Below, in pieces: positions 1 to 8,680 of a stretch of DNA of 50,183 nt. The stretch's first letter is position 1. Each line of letters opens with the position of its first letter. A program made the translations under genes and the position numbers. The stretch is from JAZRZI01 sp045601325 (GTDB lineage Bacteria; Bacillota_I; Bacilli_A; RFN20; CAG-826): positions 1-50,183 of the forward strand of contig JAZRZI010000032.1 of NCBI GenBank assembly GCA_045601325.1, read 5' to 3'. The notes under the pieces were generated by a model. That model saw nothing but the letters and a program-made list of their open reading frames with translations. It was not told the DNA's origin and did not search any database.

Positions 1-10
1 TTAACAGGAA

Positions 11-43
11 CCAAAAAGACTAAGGATTTTGAGGTCCTTAGTC
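11..43 (-). terminator. Rho-independent terminator of the lipoprotein operon
   Basis: Nine-base perfect arms at 18-26 and 35-43 (GACTAAGGA / TCCTTAGTC) enclose an 8-base loop. Read on the minus strand the hairpin is followed by five T (13-17). It lies about 100 bases past the stop of the minus-strand lipoprotein gene, so it most likely ends that transcript. Confidence 0.75.
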
Positions 44-64
44 CTTATTTGTTATGTTGTTCCT

Positions 65-138
65 CCCCATAGGAATGAAGAGATATTTAATGTGATTTTT
101 CACTCAAATCCCCATAAATCCCCATAGGAATGAAGAGA
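65..138. repeat. Two 19-bp direct repeats in the 3' UTR of the lipoprotein operon
   Basis: The 19-base sequence at 65-83 (CCCCATAGGAATGAAGAGA) recurs exactly at 120-138, a 55-base period, with a further partial CCCCAT copy just before the second. The repeats lie between the lipoprotein stop codon at 144 and its terminator. Only two full copies are visible. Their function is unknown; they may be a short local duplication or part of a dispersed family that continues elsewhere. Confidence 0.6.
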
Positions 139-143
139 ACCAA

Positions 144-1907
144 TTAGTCTTCGAATAATTCTGGGAAGTTTGTCTTGAAGTAATCGTAGATGACATCATC
201 ATGATATTCAAGGTTCATTTCTTCTAACCAGTGCTTCTTAGCTAATGTGTTGTAAGAATCGTTATCAGAGACAACTTTGTTAACTTCGTTAACTGTATCT
301 TCCATGAACTTTTCACCATCTTGACCTTTGATGTGAGCGTAGTTCTTATCACTTGTTTTGGATAATTTTGTGGAAGAAACTGCTTCTTCGATTTGGACAA
401 TGTAATATGTCTTGCTGTCAGCGTTATAGAATAAGATATCGCTGCCATCTTGGCCTTGTTCAGATGAAGATGCTTTTAAGTAAAACTTACCATTGATCTT
501 TGCGACATATTGGTTAAAGTCAACTGATGCATCATAACCTGTATCAGTAATACGATCTTTGACTTCAGCGTTATCTAATGCGTTTGAAACACCGATGTTG
601 AATAAACGTTCTCTGAATGTTGTGAATTCGCTTAATCCACCGTTTTTGATGTACCATCCGTTTGTGACAAAGTCTTTTAAACGAATGTTATCTGCTTTGA
701 TCTTCTTACCTGTTTCAACAGAGTAGTTACCAGAATTTGTGAAATCGGATTCGATAGAAGTATCTGTTAATAATGGATCGCTAGAAATCTTTGCGAAGTC
801 ATCCATCATATCACCGTATTCAGTACCCTTGTAGTAACCTAATGTTGCGTCATATTCGAAACCTTTACTATTTTTGAGTAATGTTTCTTCTAATGAATCT
901 GCAACAATATCAACACCTTTCCAAGCGTTGGAAACTGCTTTGAATGTATCAAGAGTAATTTCTTCGCCGGCGTTGATGTAGCTATCAACAAAGTAGTTCA
1001 TTAAGTATGGAGCTGCTTTTGGATAGTTATCGTTATTTGTAATAGATAAGATATTAACTTTACGTGCGTATGAACGTCCGAGTGTGTTATATGTTTCATC
1101 TAACAAATATTGTTCTGTTAAAAGAGTACGATAAATTTGTGGAATGATTTCATCTTCGATGTAAGTGAGTTTGTTACTTGATTCATCTTGATCTAAACCA
1201 GCATTTGGTTGGTAGTTATCACGATGTAAGAAGTTGTCAAACACATCTTTTTCTTCGACTGATGGTAAGAGAAGTTGTGGTTCATAGACAACAGTAGTTG
1301 GGTCTTTGTAATCAGCAACTTTCTTCATAGAAGTTCTTAATGACACTAAGAATTGTTTTTCTGAAAATTCATTTCTGTAGGAATAAGAACCACCTTTGAT
1401 TGATGCGTATAATTTTTCAGCGATTCTATCTTCGATGGAATCCCATTTAGAAATTAAACGTGCAATTTCTGTATCAGACGCAACATCTTCACTGCGTCCG
1501 TCTAAGACACGGTTACCTTTTGCGTCTGTATCCCAGTATGCTTTGTGTTCTTTAATGAACTTGTTAGCGACAGTTTTGTCACCTTTAGCAGATTTGACTG
1601 CTTCTTTTAAAGTTGTTTCTTTGGCTAATTCATTGTGTTTAGGAGAAGAAACTTTGTTATATCTACCAAAAACAGAAACGGAGTATTGATATAGAACCTC
1701 GTCTAAAACATCAGAAGCTAATGTACCTTCGTGAATGCCATCATAGACGACGCTCATAATGTTATTGTAGATGTCATCACCAGCGACTTGAATGATTGGA
1801 TCATCATAGTCAGATGGTTTTGCAAAGACTTCACTGCTACAAGCAGTTAAGCCAAAGCCTGCTAATAAAGCTAAGAGTGTTAACCTGTTAAATTTTTTAT
1901 TTGCCAT
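144..1907 (-). CDS. Large lipoprotein, possible diverged PrsA/SurA-like foldase
   Basis: This 587-residue secreted lipoprotein begins with a basic N-terminus, a hydrophobic stretch and a lipobox ending at Cys23 (GLTAC). The start at 1907 is chosen because a strong AGGAGG site precedes it and the signal peptide begins there; an upstream in-frame start would add 23 residues with no signal sequence. After the lipobox the protein resembles the N-terminal region of PrsA/SurA proteins (a short beta segment followed by helices), and a stretch containing ARKVNILSI sits where a parvulin RHILV strand would be. However, I see no convincing complete parvulin catalytic signature. It overlaps the end of the PrsA-like gene upstream by 11 bases, so the two are co-translated and may work together at the cell surface. 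The lipoprotein call is firm; the foldase relationship is tentative. Confidence 0.7.
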   Translation of the reverse strand: MANKKFNRLTLLALLAGFGLTACSSEVFAKPSDYDDPIIQVAGDDIYNNIMSVVYDGIHEGTLASDVLDEVLYQYSVSVFGRYNKVSSPKHNELAKETTLKEAVKSAKGDKTVANKFIKEHKAYWDTDAKGNRVLDGRSEDVASDTEIARLISKWDSIEDRIAEKLYASIKGGSYSYRNEFSEKQFLVSLRTSMKKVADYKDPTTVVYEPQLLLPSVEEKDVFDNFLHRDNYQPNAGLDQDESSNKLTYIEDEIIPQIYRTLLTEQYLLDETYNTLGRSYARKVNILSITNNDNYPKAAPYLMNYFVDSYINAGEEITLDTFKAVSNAWKGVDIVADSLEETLLKNSKGFEYDATLGYYKGTEYGDMMDDFAKISSDPLLTDTSIESDFTNSGNYSVETGKKIKADNIRLKDFVTNGWYIKNGGLSEFTTFRERLFNIGVSNALDNAEVKDRITDTGYDASVDFNQYVAKINGKFYLKASSSEQGQDGSDILFYNADSKTYYIVQIEEAVSSTKLSKTSDKNYAHIKGQDGEKFMEDTVNEVNKVVSDNDSYNTLAKKHWLEEMNLEYHDDVIYDYFKTNFPELFED

Positions 1908-3819
1908 AGTAACATGCTCCTCCTTTTTCGTAAGCATCTTTGTTGAAATCAGCACCTTTCTTGAATCCGATAACACAGCCTTCAGGAACGATACGTTGAG
2001 CGTTAGTTACACGTTCATAGTTTTGTTGTTCGATCATTTCGAAGTATGTATCCCATGCAAGACCGATACCTTTTTCTTGATTGTAATCATTAAGTTCTCT
2101 TTGGAGCTTGATGTAGTCTAAGATATTATCTTTTAATGTTGTGCCATCAGCGTCTTCTTTCCATGTGAAGCTATCTTTATTTTGTTCGAGTAAGTATTCG
2201 AACAAACGATATTCATATGTTGTATCGAAGCTCTTAATAGCGGATTTAACTTCATCAGCACGTGAGCTTAATTCTGATTGATCTTTAGTATTGATATAGT
2301 TGACATATGTGAGCTTTGCATTGCCAGCACTATCTTTTGGATAGCCATCTTTATTTGGAGTTAATGTTGTGTAGTATTCTTCTAATGAAACTTCTTCATT
2401 ATCGTAGTCAAAGATTGATTTTTGGATAATCATGAAGTGAATACCAAATTCAGAACGAACACCGACGATAACACGTCCTTGTTCATCAGTTAAAACTTTC
2501 TTAGTTTCGGAATCGCTTAATCCTGCTTCTTTGAAAGTTCTGAATCCAGGTTTGCCTTCAACAGCTGATGGAACTTCAATTGTGTTTGCATAATCTAATG
2601 CGTTGACATCTTCTGAAATTGTTTTGCCATCAGCAGAGATTGTGCCAGCTGTTCTAGCAGTATTTGTAATAACAAAGATGTTGTGATGGTTGAGGTATTT
2701 GTTCCAGAGAATGTTACGTGGGTAGATAGCGGAGTTACCGTTAGCTAATTCGTGACCTGTTTCATCTTTTGTTGTGTCTTGGTAAGTATTTAAATCTTCA
2801 AAGACACTGTAAGGAACTTCTGTTAAACCTGCAATAGCGCCAGAAGCATCTGTACCAACTGCGTAGTTAGTACTAGCTAATTTTGTTGCTAATGCATCAG
2901 AGATACCCAAGCCTTCTTTAACAGCTTCGCTCTTGTTTTCGTTTGCTTTGTTGAAGATTGCATCATATGCATATAAACCTAATTGGAATTCTTTAACCAT
3001 TCCGAGGTTACCTTCTGCAGATGCATTGTTTGTCATGATACCAACGTCGCCATATTTTGATTTGCTGCCATCATCTGAACTTGTTAAAGCAATTTGACCG
3101 AAAGATTGAACACCATCAGCTAAGGCTGAGACAATATCATAAAGTCTCTTAGCTTGATCTTTAGTGATTGTACCTGTGGAGTAGTTGCTTCCGCCATCTT
3201 CGACCTTTACTAAGATGTGACGGATGTGGTATGGAAGCTTGCTTGTGATAACACCGTTGTATCCAGCTTGTGGTGCAACTGCTGTACCATCAGCATTAAC
3301 GCCAAGGTATTCTTGTCTAAGAACATCTTCGAACTTGTCATAGAAACCATCTTCGATTTGTTCTTTTTCTTTTTGATAGACAAACAATTGATAGAGTTCA
3401 TCTTCGTCTTCGACACCATTGGAGTCTAGAATTGCTTGGAATTCTTTTTTGTATGATGTTCCGTTAGTTTTAGCGTTTTCCTTAGCGGTTGTCTTTTGGG
3501 ACTTAACATCGTTTTTTGCTTCGGTTTGAATTGTGCCGAGCTCTTTCTCGGTTTCAATAGATTTCTCGCTTTCGCTCTTACTAAATTCATTTCTAATCAT
3601 AACTTCAAGAATTTGATCTTTAAATTGTGATATGCCTGAATTAGAGTGGCGATATTGTGCATAAACTTCGTCAGTAACGAGGTTGTATGACTTGCCATCA
3701 TAGCCGTTGAATGTTACCAAATATTCTTTGCTCGAAGAAGATTTGGAACCACAAGCAGCTAATGCTGTAGCAGCGATGAAACTAGTAACTAATCCGAGGG
3801 TAAGTTTACTTTTTTTCAT
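1897..3819 (-). CDS. prsA: PrsA-like peptidyl-prolyl isomerase lipoprotein
   Basis: Probable extracellular foldase of 640 residues, anchored to the outer face of the membrane through Cys23 (lipobox LAAC). The parvulin rotamase signature begins near residue 199 (IRHILVKVEDG). It continues through SFGQIALTSSDDGSKSKYGDVG near 239-260 and EF(G)IHFMIIQKS near 457, which match the usual opening, middle and closing strands of a PpiC domain. The closing strand lies about 260 residues from the opening one, whereas a normal domain spans about 95, so a large insertion must sit inside or beside the fold. A long charged helical region fills residues 80-170. AAAGGAGAG precedes the ATG. Family knowledge: PrsA helps secreted proteins fold after translocation. 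The gene is first in a two-gene minus-strand operon with another lipoprotein. Confidence 0.8.
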   Translation of the reverse strand: MKKSKLTLGLVTSFIAATALAACGSKSSSSKEYLVTFNGYDGKSYNLVTDEVYAQYRHSNSGISQFKDQILEVMIRNEFSKSESEKSIETEKELGTIQTEAKNDVKSQKTTAKENAKTNGTSYKKEFQAILDSNGVEDEDELYQLFVYQKEKEQIEDGFYDKFEDVLRQEYLGVNADGTAVAPQAGYNGVITSKLPYHIRHILVKVEDGGSNYSTGTITKDQAKRLYDIVSALADGVQSFGQIALTSSDDGSKSKYGDVGIMTNNASAEGNLGMVKEFQLGLYAYDAIFNKANENKSEAVKEGLGISDALATKLASTNYAVGTDASGAIAGLTEVPYSVFEDLNTYQDTTKDETGHELANGNSAIYPRNILWNKYLNHHNIFVITNTARTAGTISADGKTISEDVNALDYANTIEVPSAVEGKPGFRTFKEAGLSDSETKKVLTDEQGRVIVGVRSEFGIHFMIIQKSIFDYDNEEVSLEEYYTTLTPNKDGYPKDSAGNAKLTYVNYINTKDQSELSSRADEVKSAIKSFDTTYEYRLFEYLLEQNKDSFTWKEDADGTTLKDNILDYIKLQRELNDYNQEKGIGLAWDTYFEMIEQQNYERVTNAQRIVPEGCVIGFKKGADFNKDAYEKGGACYYGK

Positions 3820-3857
3820 TTGGAAATACTCTCCTTTTCTGTAAATACGCGTTTAAT

Positions 3858-3886
3858 ATTTTAAATATTATTAAATATGAAATCAA
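3858..3886 (-). promoter_or_regulatory. Sigma-A type promoter of the lipoprotein operon
   Basis: On the minus strand TTGATT (3881-3886) and TAAAAT (3858-3863) are separated by 17 bases. Predicted transcription starts near 3851, leaving a leader of about 31 bases that holds the AAAGGAGAG ribosome site. Confidence 0.55.
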
Positions 3887-3967
3887 CAATATTCTTATTT
3901 ATTCTTTAAAAATAGTATGTGTGTACATATGAGTGATACCCTATTTTAAGAAAAATTATCGTATTAT

Positions 3968-3995
3968 TTGCCATTATTTTTTTGTGTAGTAAAAT
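3968..3995 (+). promoter_or_regulatory. Promoter of the suf operon
   Basis: TTGCCA (3968-3973), a 16-base spacer and TAAAAT (3990-3995) lie just ahead of sufC. Predicted start is near 4002, giving a leader of about 17 bases containing GAGG. An upstream in-frame start at 3968 for sufC would lie inside the -35 box and can be excluded if this promoter is used. Confidence 0.5.
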
Positions 3996-4018
3996 TATTG
4001 CGGTTTGAGGTAATTAGC

Positions 4019-4837
4019 ATGGCAAAATTAACTATCAAGAATCTACACGCTGAAGTAGAAGGAAAAGAAATTTTAAAAGGCGTTGATCTCATTATTAATG
4101 AAGGCGAGACAATTGCATTATTAGGGCCTAATGGACATGGTAAGTCAACTTTACTAAATGTCATTATGGGTCATCCAAAATACAGGGTTACACAAGGCAC
4201 AATTGAATTGGATGGAGTTAACCTACTCAATATGACCACAGACACTAGAGCAAGAGCGGGTATATTTTTAGCTGTGCAAAACCCTAGTGAAGTTCCTGGC
4301 GTCATTAACTCAGACTTTTTACGTGCTGCTGTAAATGCACGTAGGGAAAAACCTATTTCTACTTACAATTTTTATAAAATTTTAGATAAAGCTACTAAGG
4401 ATGTTAAAATGCCCTTTGATTTAGCAACTCGTTCTCTGAACGAAGGTTTCTCAGGCGGTGAAAAGAAGAGGAACGAAATTCTTCAAATGATTTTATTTGA
4501 ACCTAATATCGCTATGCTTGATGAAATCGATTCTGGCTTAGATGTTGATGCGATGCAAATTGTTGCCGATGTTATCAAAGAAGAACAAGCGAAAGGTAGA
4601 GGCTTTTTAGTCATCTCTCACTACGCTAGATTATATGATTTAATCAAACCTACAAGAGCTGTTGTTATGATTAATGGTAGAGTTGTTATCGATGGTAGTC
4701 CAGAAACTATTAAACGTATTGACACAACTGGTTATGAATTTATTAAAACCGAACTTGGAATTGAAATAGCAAAAGAAGATCCTTCTATGAATACTGTTTC
4801 AATCGGCACCTGTGCTGTAAAGGAATCTATTAAATAA
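4019..4837 (+). CDS. sufC: Fe-S cluster assembly ATPase SufC
   Basis: Cytosolic ABC-type ATPase of the SUF system; it powers the SufBCD scaffold on which Fe-S clusters are built. The 272-residue protein shows Walker A GPNGHGKST (36-44), the signature SGGEKKR, Walker B AMLDEIDSGLD and the switch histidine in ISHYARLYD, all in SufC-typical form. The start at 4019 is chosen because GAGG lies 8 bases upstream and MAKLTIKNL is the standard SufC beginning. It is the first gene of sufC-D-S-U-B, and its stop overlaps the sufD start by one base (TAATG). Confidence 0.96.
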   Translation: MAKLTIKNLHAEVEGKEILKGVDLIINEGETIALLGPNGHGKSTLLNVIMGHPKYRVTQGTIELDGVNLLNMTTDTRARAGIFLAVQNPSEVPGVINSDFLRAAVNARREKPISTYNFYKILDKATKDVKMPFDLATRSLNEGFSGGEKKRNEILQMILFEPNIAMLDEIDSGLDVDAMQIVADVIKEEQAKGRGFLVISHYARLYDLIKPTRAVVMINGRVVIDGSPETIKRIDTTGYEFIKTELGIEIAKEDPSMNTVSIGTCAVKESIK

Positions 4838-5628
4838 TGGAACGTCTTTTGATTAACCAAGATAATTTAAATTTAATTAACACTAACAATAGCGTTCTTT
4901 TAGATTTGATTAATTTGAATAATCGAAAAATTATTATTAATAAAGATGTAAATATTTTAATTACAAAAATTGAATGCAACACAAATGTCGCTTTCGAACT
5001 AGATCAAAACGTCAATGTTACATTATCAATCCTTGCAAAAGAAAATTTAGATAAATTAAATTTAGTCTTTAACTTAAAATCTAATGCTTTTCTTAATGTT
5101 TATTTCGCAGACTTTTCATTCGGAAAAGAAAAGGCAAAAATTGAAATTAATTTAAATGAAGAAAATGCTAGCGCGTATTGGCATTTAGCTTCCCTTACTT
5201 CCAAAGAAGATGATAAAGAATTCGAAGTATCTATATATCATAATAAATGTAGTACTTATGCAGTAAGTGACAATTATGGTGTTTGTAAGGATACCGCTAG
5301 ATTAATATTTTCTGGCGTTTCCTATATTTTAAATGGATGCCATAAATCAAAAACTAGACAAAATGCCAAAATCATGGAATTTGATCCATTGAGTAAAGCA
5401 ATCGCTAAACCTATTTTAAGAATTGATGAACATGATATCGAAGCTAGCCATGGAGCAGTTGTTGGAAAAATTAATGATGACCATTTGTTCTATTTAACTT
5501 CACGTGGTTTAACAGAATCTGAAGCTAAAAAACTTATCACTTATGGTTACTTGAAACCTATTATGAATGGTTTTAGCGACGAACAAATTAAAGAAGAAAT
5601 TTCGAACTTAATTGAGGGGAGAATGTAA
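4837..5628 (+). CDS. sufD: Fe-S cluster assembly scaffold protein SufD, short form
   Basis: Partner of SufB and SufC in the scaffold complex. The C-terminal half carries the family signature, with EHDIEASHGAVVGKI followed by HLFYLTSRGLTESEAKKLI, close to the matching end of SufB in this window. At 263 residues it is well short of the roughly 400-440 usual for SufD; the N-terminal region is reduced and rich in Asn, Leu and Ile. The shared C-terminal core and position inside the suf operon make the call firm despite the length. Start ATG overlaps the sufC stop. Confidence 0.88.
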   Translation: MERLLINQDNLNLINTNNSVLLDLINLNNRKIIINKDVNILITKIECNTNVAFELDQNVNVTLSILAKENLDKLNLVFNLKSNAFLNVYFADFSFGKEKAKIEINLNEENASAYWHLASLTSKEDDKEFEVSIYHNKCSTYAVSDNYGVCKDTARLIFSGVSYILNGCHKSKTRQNAKIMEFDPLSKAIAKPILRIDEHDIEASHGAVVGKINDDHLFYLTSRGLTESEAKKLITYGYLKPIMNGFSDEQIKEEISNLIEGRM

Positions 5629-5629
5629 C

Positions 5630-6865
5630 ATGTACGATGTATATAAAATTCGTGAACAATTCCCAATGTTAAATAGCAATAAAACAATGCAAGGTAAGCC
5701 TTTAGTTTACCTAGATAATTGCTCTACGACATTTAAACCACAATGTGTTATTGATGCAATGGATAGATATTATACGGAAATGACCGCCAACTCACATCGT
5801 GGCGATTATGATCTTTTATATAATATGGATGTCGAAGTTGATAAAGCCAGAACTACCATTGCTCGTTTTGTTAACTGTGAAAAAAATGAAGTTGTTTTTA
5901 CAAGCGGTGATACTATGTCCATCAATTTGTTAGCTTGGGGATATGGAATTAAATATCTTCAACCAGGCGATGAAATATTAATTAGTGAAGCTGAACACGC
6001 TTCTAATGTTTTACCTTGGTATAAAGCTGCTGAAATGACTGGTGCAGTTGTTAAATTTATTCCATTAGAAAAAAATGGGCTTATTACAGCAGAAAACGTT
6101 GCAAAATCCCTATCAAATAAAACAAAAATTGTTTCTATTGCTCATGTGGGCAATGTCTTAGGCATGTCTTGCGGTATAAAAGCAATTGCTAAAGTGGTTC
6201 ATAAAGTTGGCGCTTTGATTGCTGTTGATGGCGCTCAATCTGTTCCTCATATTAAAACTGATTTTAAAGATTGGGACATCGACTTTTTAGCATTTTCAGC
6301 TCACAAGATGTGTGGCCCAACTGGTATAGGGTGTTTAATTGGAAAATACGATTTATTAGATAAGATGGATCCATTTCTCACTGGAGGCGGAATGAACGCC
6401 AAATTCGATATGTGTGGAAACATTGAATTTCTTAACCCACCAGCTAAATTTGAAAGCGGAACTCAAAACCTCTCAGGAATTATGGGGTTTAAAGCCGCAA
6501 TTGAGTTTATTGAATCTATTGGAATTGACAATATTCGTGAACATGATTCTGAACTAATTAGATACGCAATTTCAAAGCTTCAAAAAGAAGATAAAGTAAT
6601 CATTTATAACAAAGATACTGATGGTGGTATTTTGACGTTTAACATCAAGGGCATTTTTGCTCAAGATGAAGCCACCTTATTAAATTCAAAAGGTATTGCG
6701 GTTAGAAGTGGACAACATTGTGCAAAGATATTCGATAATTTCTTAGGTACTAACGCTACATGCCGTATGTCCACTTATCTATATACAACAAAAGAAGAGA
6801 TAGATATTTTTATCGATGCTCTTATTAATGGAGGAGATATTCTAGATGCCTATTTCTTTAACTAA
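5630..6865 (+). CDS. sufS: Cysteine desulfurase SufS
   Basis: PLP-dependent enzyme that takes sulfur from cysteine and passes it as persulfide to SufU. The 411-residue protein has the PLP-binding lysine in AFSAHKMCGPTG (K226) and the catalytic cysteine in RSGQHCAKIF (C364), both in the positions expected of group II desulfurases. The start at 5630 follows GAGGGGAG and sits one base after the sufD stop; an upstream TTG would add six residues overlapping sufD. The 3' end overlaps sufU by 20 bases, suggesting coupled translation of donor and acceptor. Confidence 0.95.
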   Translation: MYDVYKIREQFPMLNSNKTMQGKPLVYLDNCSTTFKPQCVIDAMDRYYTEMTANSHRGDYDLLYNMDVEVDKARTTIARFVNCEKNEVVFTSGDTMSINLLAWGYGIKYLQPGDEILISEAEHASNVLPWYKAAEMTGAVVKFIPLEKNGLITAENVAKSLSNKTKIVSIAHVGNVLGMSCGIKAIAKVVHKVGALIAVDGAQSVPHIKTDFKDWDIDFLAFSAHKMCGPTGIGCLIGKYDLLDKMDPFLTGGGMNAKFDMCGNIEFLNPPAKFESGTQNLSGIMGFKAAIEFIESIGIDNIREHDSELIRYAISKLQKEDKVIIYNKDTDGGILTFNIKGIFAQDEATLLNSKGIAVRSGQHCAKIFDNFLGTNATCRMSTYLYTTKEEIDIFIDALINGGDILDAYFFN

Positions 6866-7277
6866 CGATATGATGAGACAAATCATTATGGATCACTATT
6901 CAAACCCTCAAAATAAACATCAACCGGATTCTGAAAAGTTTGAAAAAGTTCATATGCATTCAGATAACTGTATTGATGATTTAGATATCTTCTTAAAAGT
7001 TGAAAATGGTGTTGTTATCGACGCCTGTTTTGATGGTGTTGCATGTACAATATCAACTGCTTCTACTGACATTATGTGCGATTTGTTAAGAGGCAAAAAA
7101 GTCGAAGAAGCAAAATATACAATTGAACAATATCATCATATGATTCATGAAGAACCATTTGATGAAGCGATACTTGATGAAGCTGTTGTATTTATTAATA
7201 CATCAAAACAAGCTGCAAGAATTAGATGCGCAACCATTGGTTGGAATGCTGCAGATGAAATATTAAAGGATAAATAG
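6846..7277 (+). CDS. sufU: SufU, zinc-dependent sulfur transfer protein
   Basis: Accepts persulfide sulfur from SufS and delivers it to the SufBCD scaffold in Gram-positive SUF systems. The 143-residue protein retains the zinc/sulfur ligands C42, D44, C67 and C128 (NCIDD, GVACTIS, RCATIGW), the arrangement typical of SufU rather than of IscU. GGAGGAG precedes the ATG. The gene lies within the end of sufS and one base before sufB. Confidence 0.94.
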   Translation: MPISLTNDMMRQIIMDHYSNPQNKHQPDSEKFEKVHMHSDNCIDDLDIFLKVENGVVIDACFDGVACTISTASTDIMCDLLRGKKVEEAKYTIEQYHHMIHEEPFDEAILDEAVVFINTSKQAARIRCATIGWNAADEILKDK

Positions 7278-7278
7278 T

Positions 7279-8679
7279 ATGTCTGAAAAAGATATTAAAT
7301 TCCAAGAAGATTATAAATATGGTTTTAAAGATGAAGACGTCTCTGTTTTAAAAACTGACGTAGGTATTAACGAAGCTGTTGTCAGAGAAATTTCTCGTTT
7401 AAAAAATGAACCTGAATGGATGCTTGAGTTTAGGCTTAAAGCTTTAAAGATGTTTAAAGCTATGCCACTTCCAAAATTTGGTCCAGATCTTTCGTATTTG
7501 GATTTTGATTCTTATACATATTTTACTCGTCCTAGTAAAAAGGAAGTTCAAAACTGGGACGATGTTCCTGAAACTATTAAAAATACTTTTACTAAATTAG
7601 GTATTCCTGAAGCTGAACAAAAGTATTTATCTGGCGTTTCAACTCAATATGAATCCGAAGTTGTTTATCATAATATGCTTAAAGAAATTGAGGATAAAGG
7701 TGTTATCTTTTTATCTACAGACATGGCATTAAAGTTATATCCTGACTTGTTTAAGAAATTTTTTGGTACTGTTGTGCCTATGGCTGATAATAAATTTTCA
7801 GCATTAAATGGTGCGGTGTGGTCTGGTGGTTCATTTATTTATGTTCCAAAAGGCGTACATTTAGATAAGCCTTTACAAAGCTACTTTAGAATCAATAACG
7901 AAAAGTCCGGACAGTTTGAAAGAACATTGATAATTGTCGATGAAGGCGCTGATGTCCACTATGTGGAAGGTTGCACAGCACCTACATATTCAAAAGAATC
8001 TTTGCATGCTGCTGTCGTTGAAATTATTGTCCTAGATGGTGGCAAATGTAGATATTCAACAGTTCAAAACTGGTCTACTAATATTGTTAATTTAGTTACA
8101 AAAAGGGCGGTTTGTTTTAAGGGCGCAAGTATGGAATGGATTGATGGTAACGTCGGATCACAAACAAACATGAAATATCCAGCTTGTATTTTGGCTGGAG
8201 AAGGTGCTAAAGGAACTTGTATCTCAATCGCTGTTGCAGGAAAGGGACAATTCCAAGATGCTGGAGCTAGAATGATTCACAAAGCTCCTAATACCACATC
8301 AACAATAATTTCTAAGTCTATTGTTAAAAATGGTGGTGTTGCTAATTATCGTGGAACTGTTCGCCACGAGAAAGAAGCGACAAACTGTAGAAGCCATGTT
8401 GAATGTGACACTTTAATTCTCGACAATCTTTCAAAGAGCGATACTATTCCAACTAATGAAGTTAGAAACAACACTTCATATATCGAACATGAAGCAACTG
8501 TTTCTAAAATTTCCGAGGAACAACTTTTTTATTTGATGTCTCGTGGCATTAATGAAAAAGAAGCAACTCAAATGATTATTATGGGATTTATCGAACCATT
8601 CTCTAGAGAACTTCCAATGGAATATGCTGTTGAACTTAATCAACTTATTAAAATGGATATGGAAGGAAGTGTAGGCTAG
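7279..8679 (+). CDS. sufB: Fe-S cluster assembly scaffold protein SufB
   Basis: Main scaffold subunit on which the nascent Fe-S cluster is assembled with SufC and SufD. At 466 residues it has the normal length and strong conservation: SGVSTQYESEVVYHN, NGAVWSGGSFIYVPKGVHLDKPLQ-type core, and the C-terminal EHEATVSKISEEQLFYLMSRGI with the following EAT helix. It is the last suf gene; mnmG begins one base after its stop, so the operon appears to continue into tRNA and rRNA modification genes. Confidence 0.96.
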   Translation: MSEKDIKFQEDYKYGFKDEDVSVLKTDVGINEAVVREISRLKNEPEWMLEFRLKALKMFKAMPLPKFGPDLSYLDFDSYTYFTRPSKKEVQNWDDVPETIKNTFTKLGIPEAEQKYLSGVSTQYESEVVYHNMLKEIEDKGVIFLSTDMALKLYPDLFKKFFGTVVPMADNKFSALNGAVWSGGSFIYVPKGVHLDKPLQSYFRINNEKSGQFERTLIIVDEGADVHYVEGCTAPTYSKESLHAAVVEIIVLDGGKCRYSTVQNWSTNIVNLVTKRAVCFKGASMEWIDGNVGSQTNMKYPACILAGEGAKGTCISIAVAGKGQFQDAGARMIHKAPNTTSTIISKSIVKNGGVANYRGTVRHEKEATNCRSHVECDTLILDNLSKSDTIPTNEVRNNTSYIEHEATVSKISEEQLFYLMSRGINEKEATQMIIMGFIEPFSRELPMEYAVELNQLIKMDMEGSVG

Positions 8680-8680
8680 T

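Noticed and set aside
65..138. Possible start of a CRISPR array
   Set aside because: Only two full copies, an internal partial copy, and no cas genes or further regular spacing.
1396..1689. Plus-strand open frame of 97 codons inside the lipoprotein gene
   Set aside because: No ribosome site or family similarity; the opposite strand holds the signal-peptide-bearing gene.
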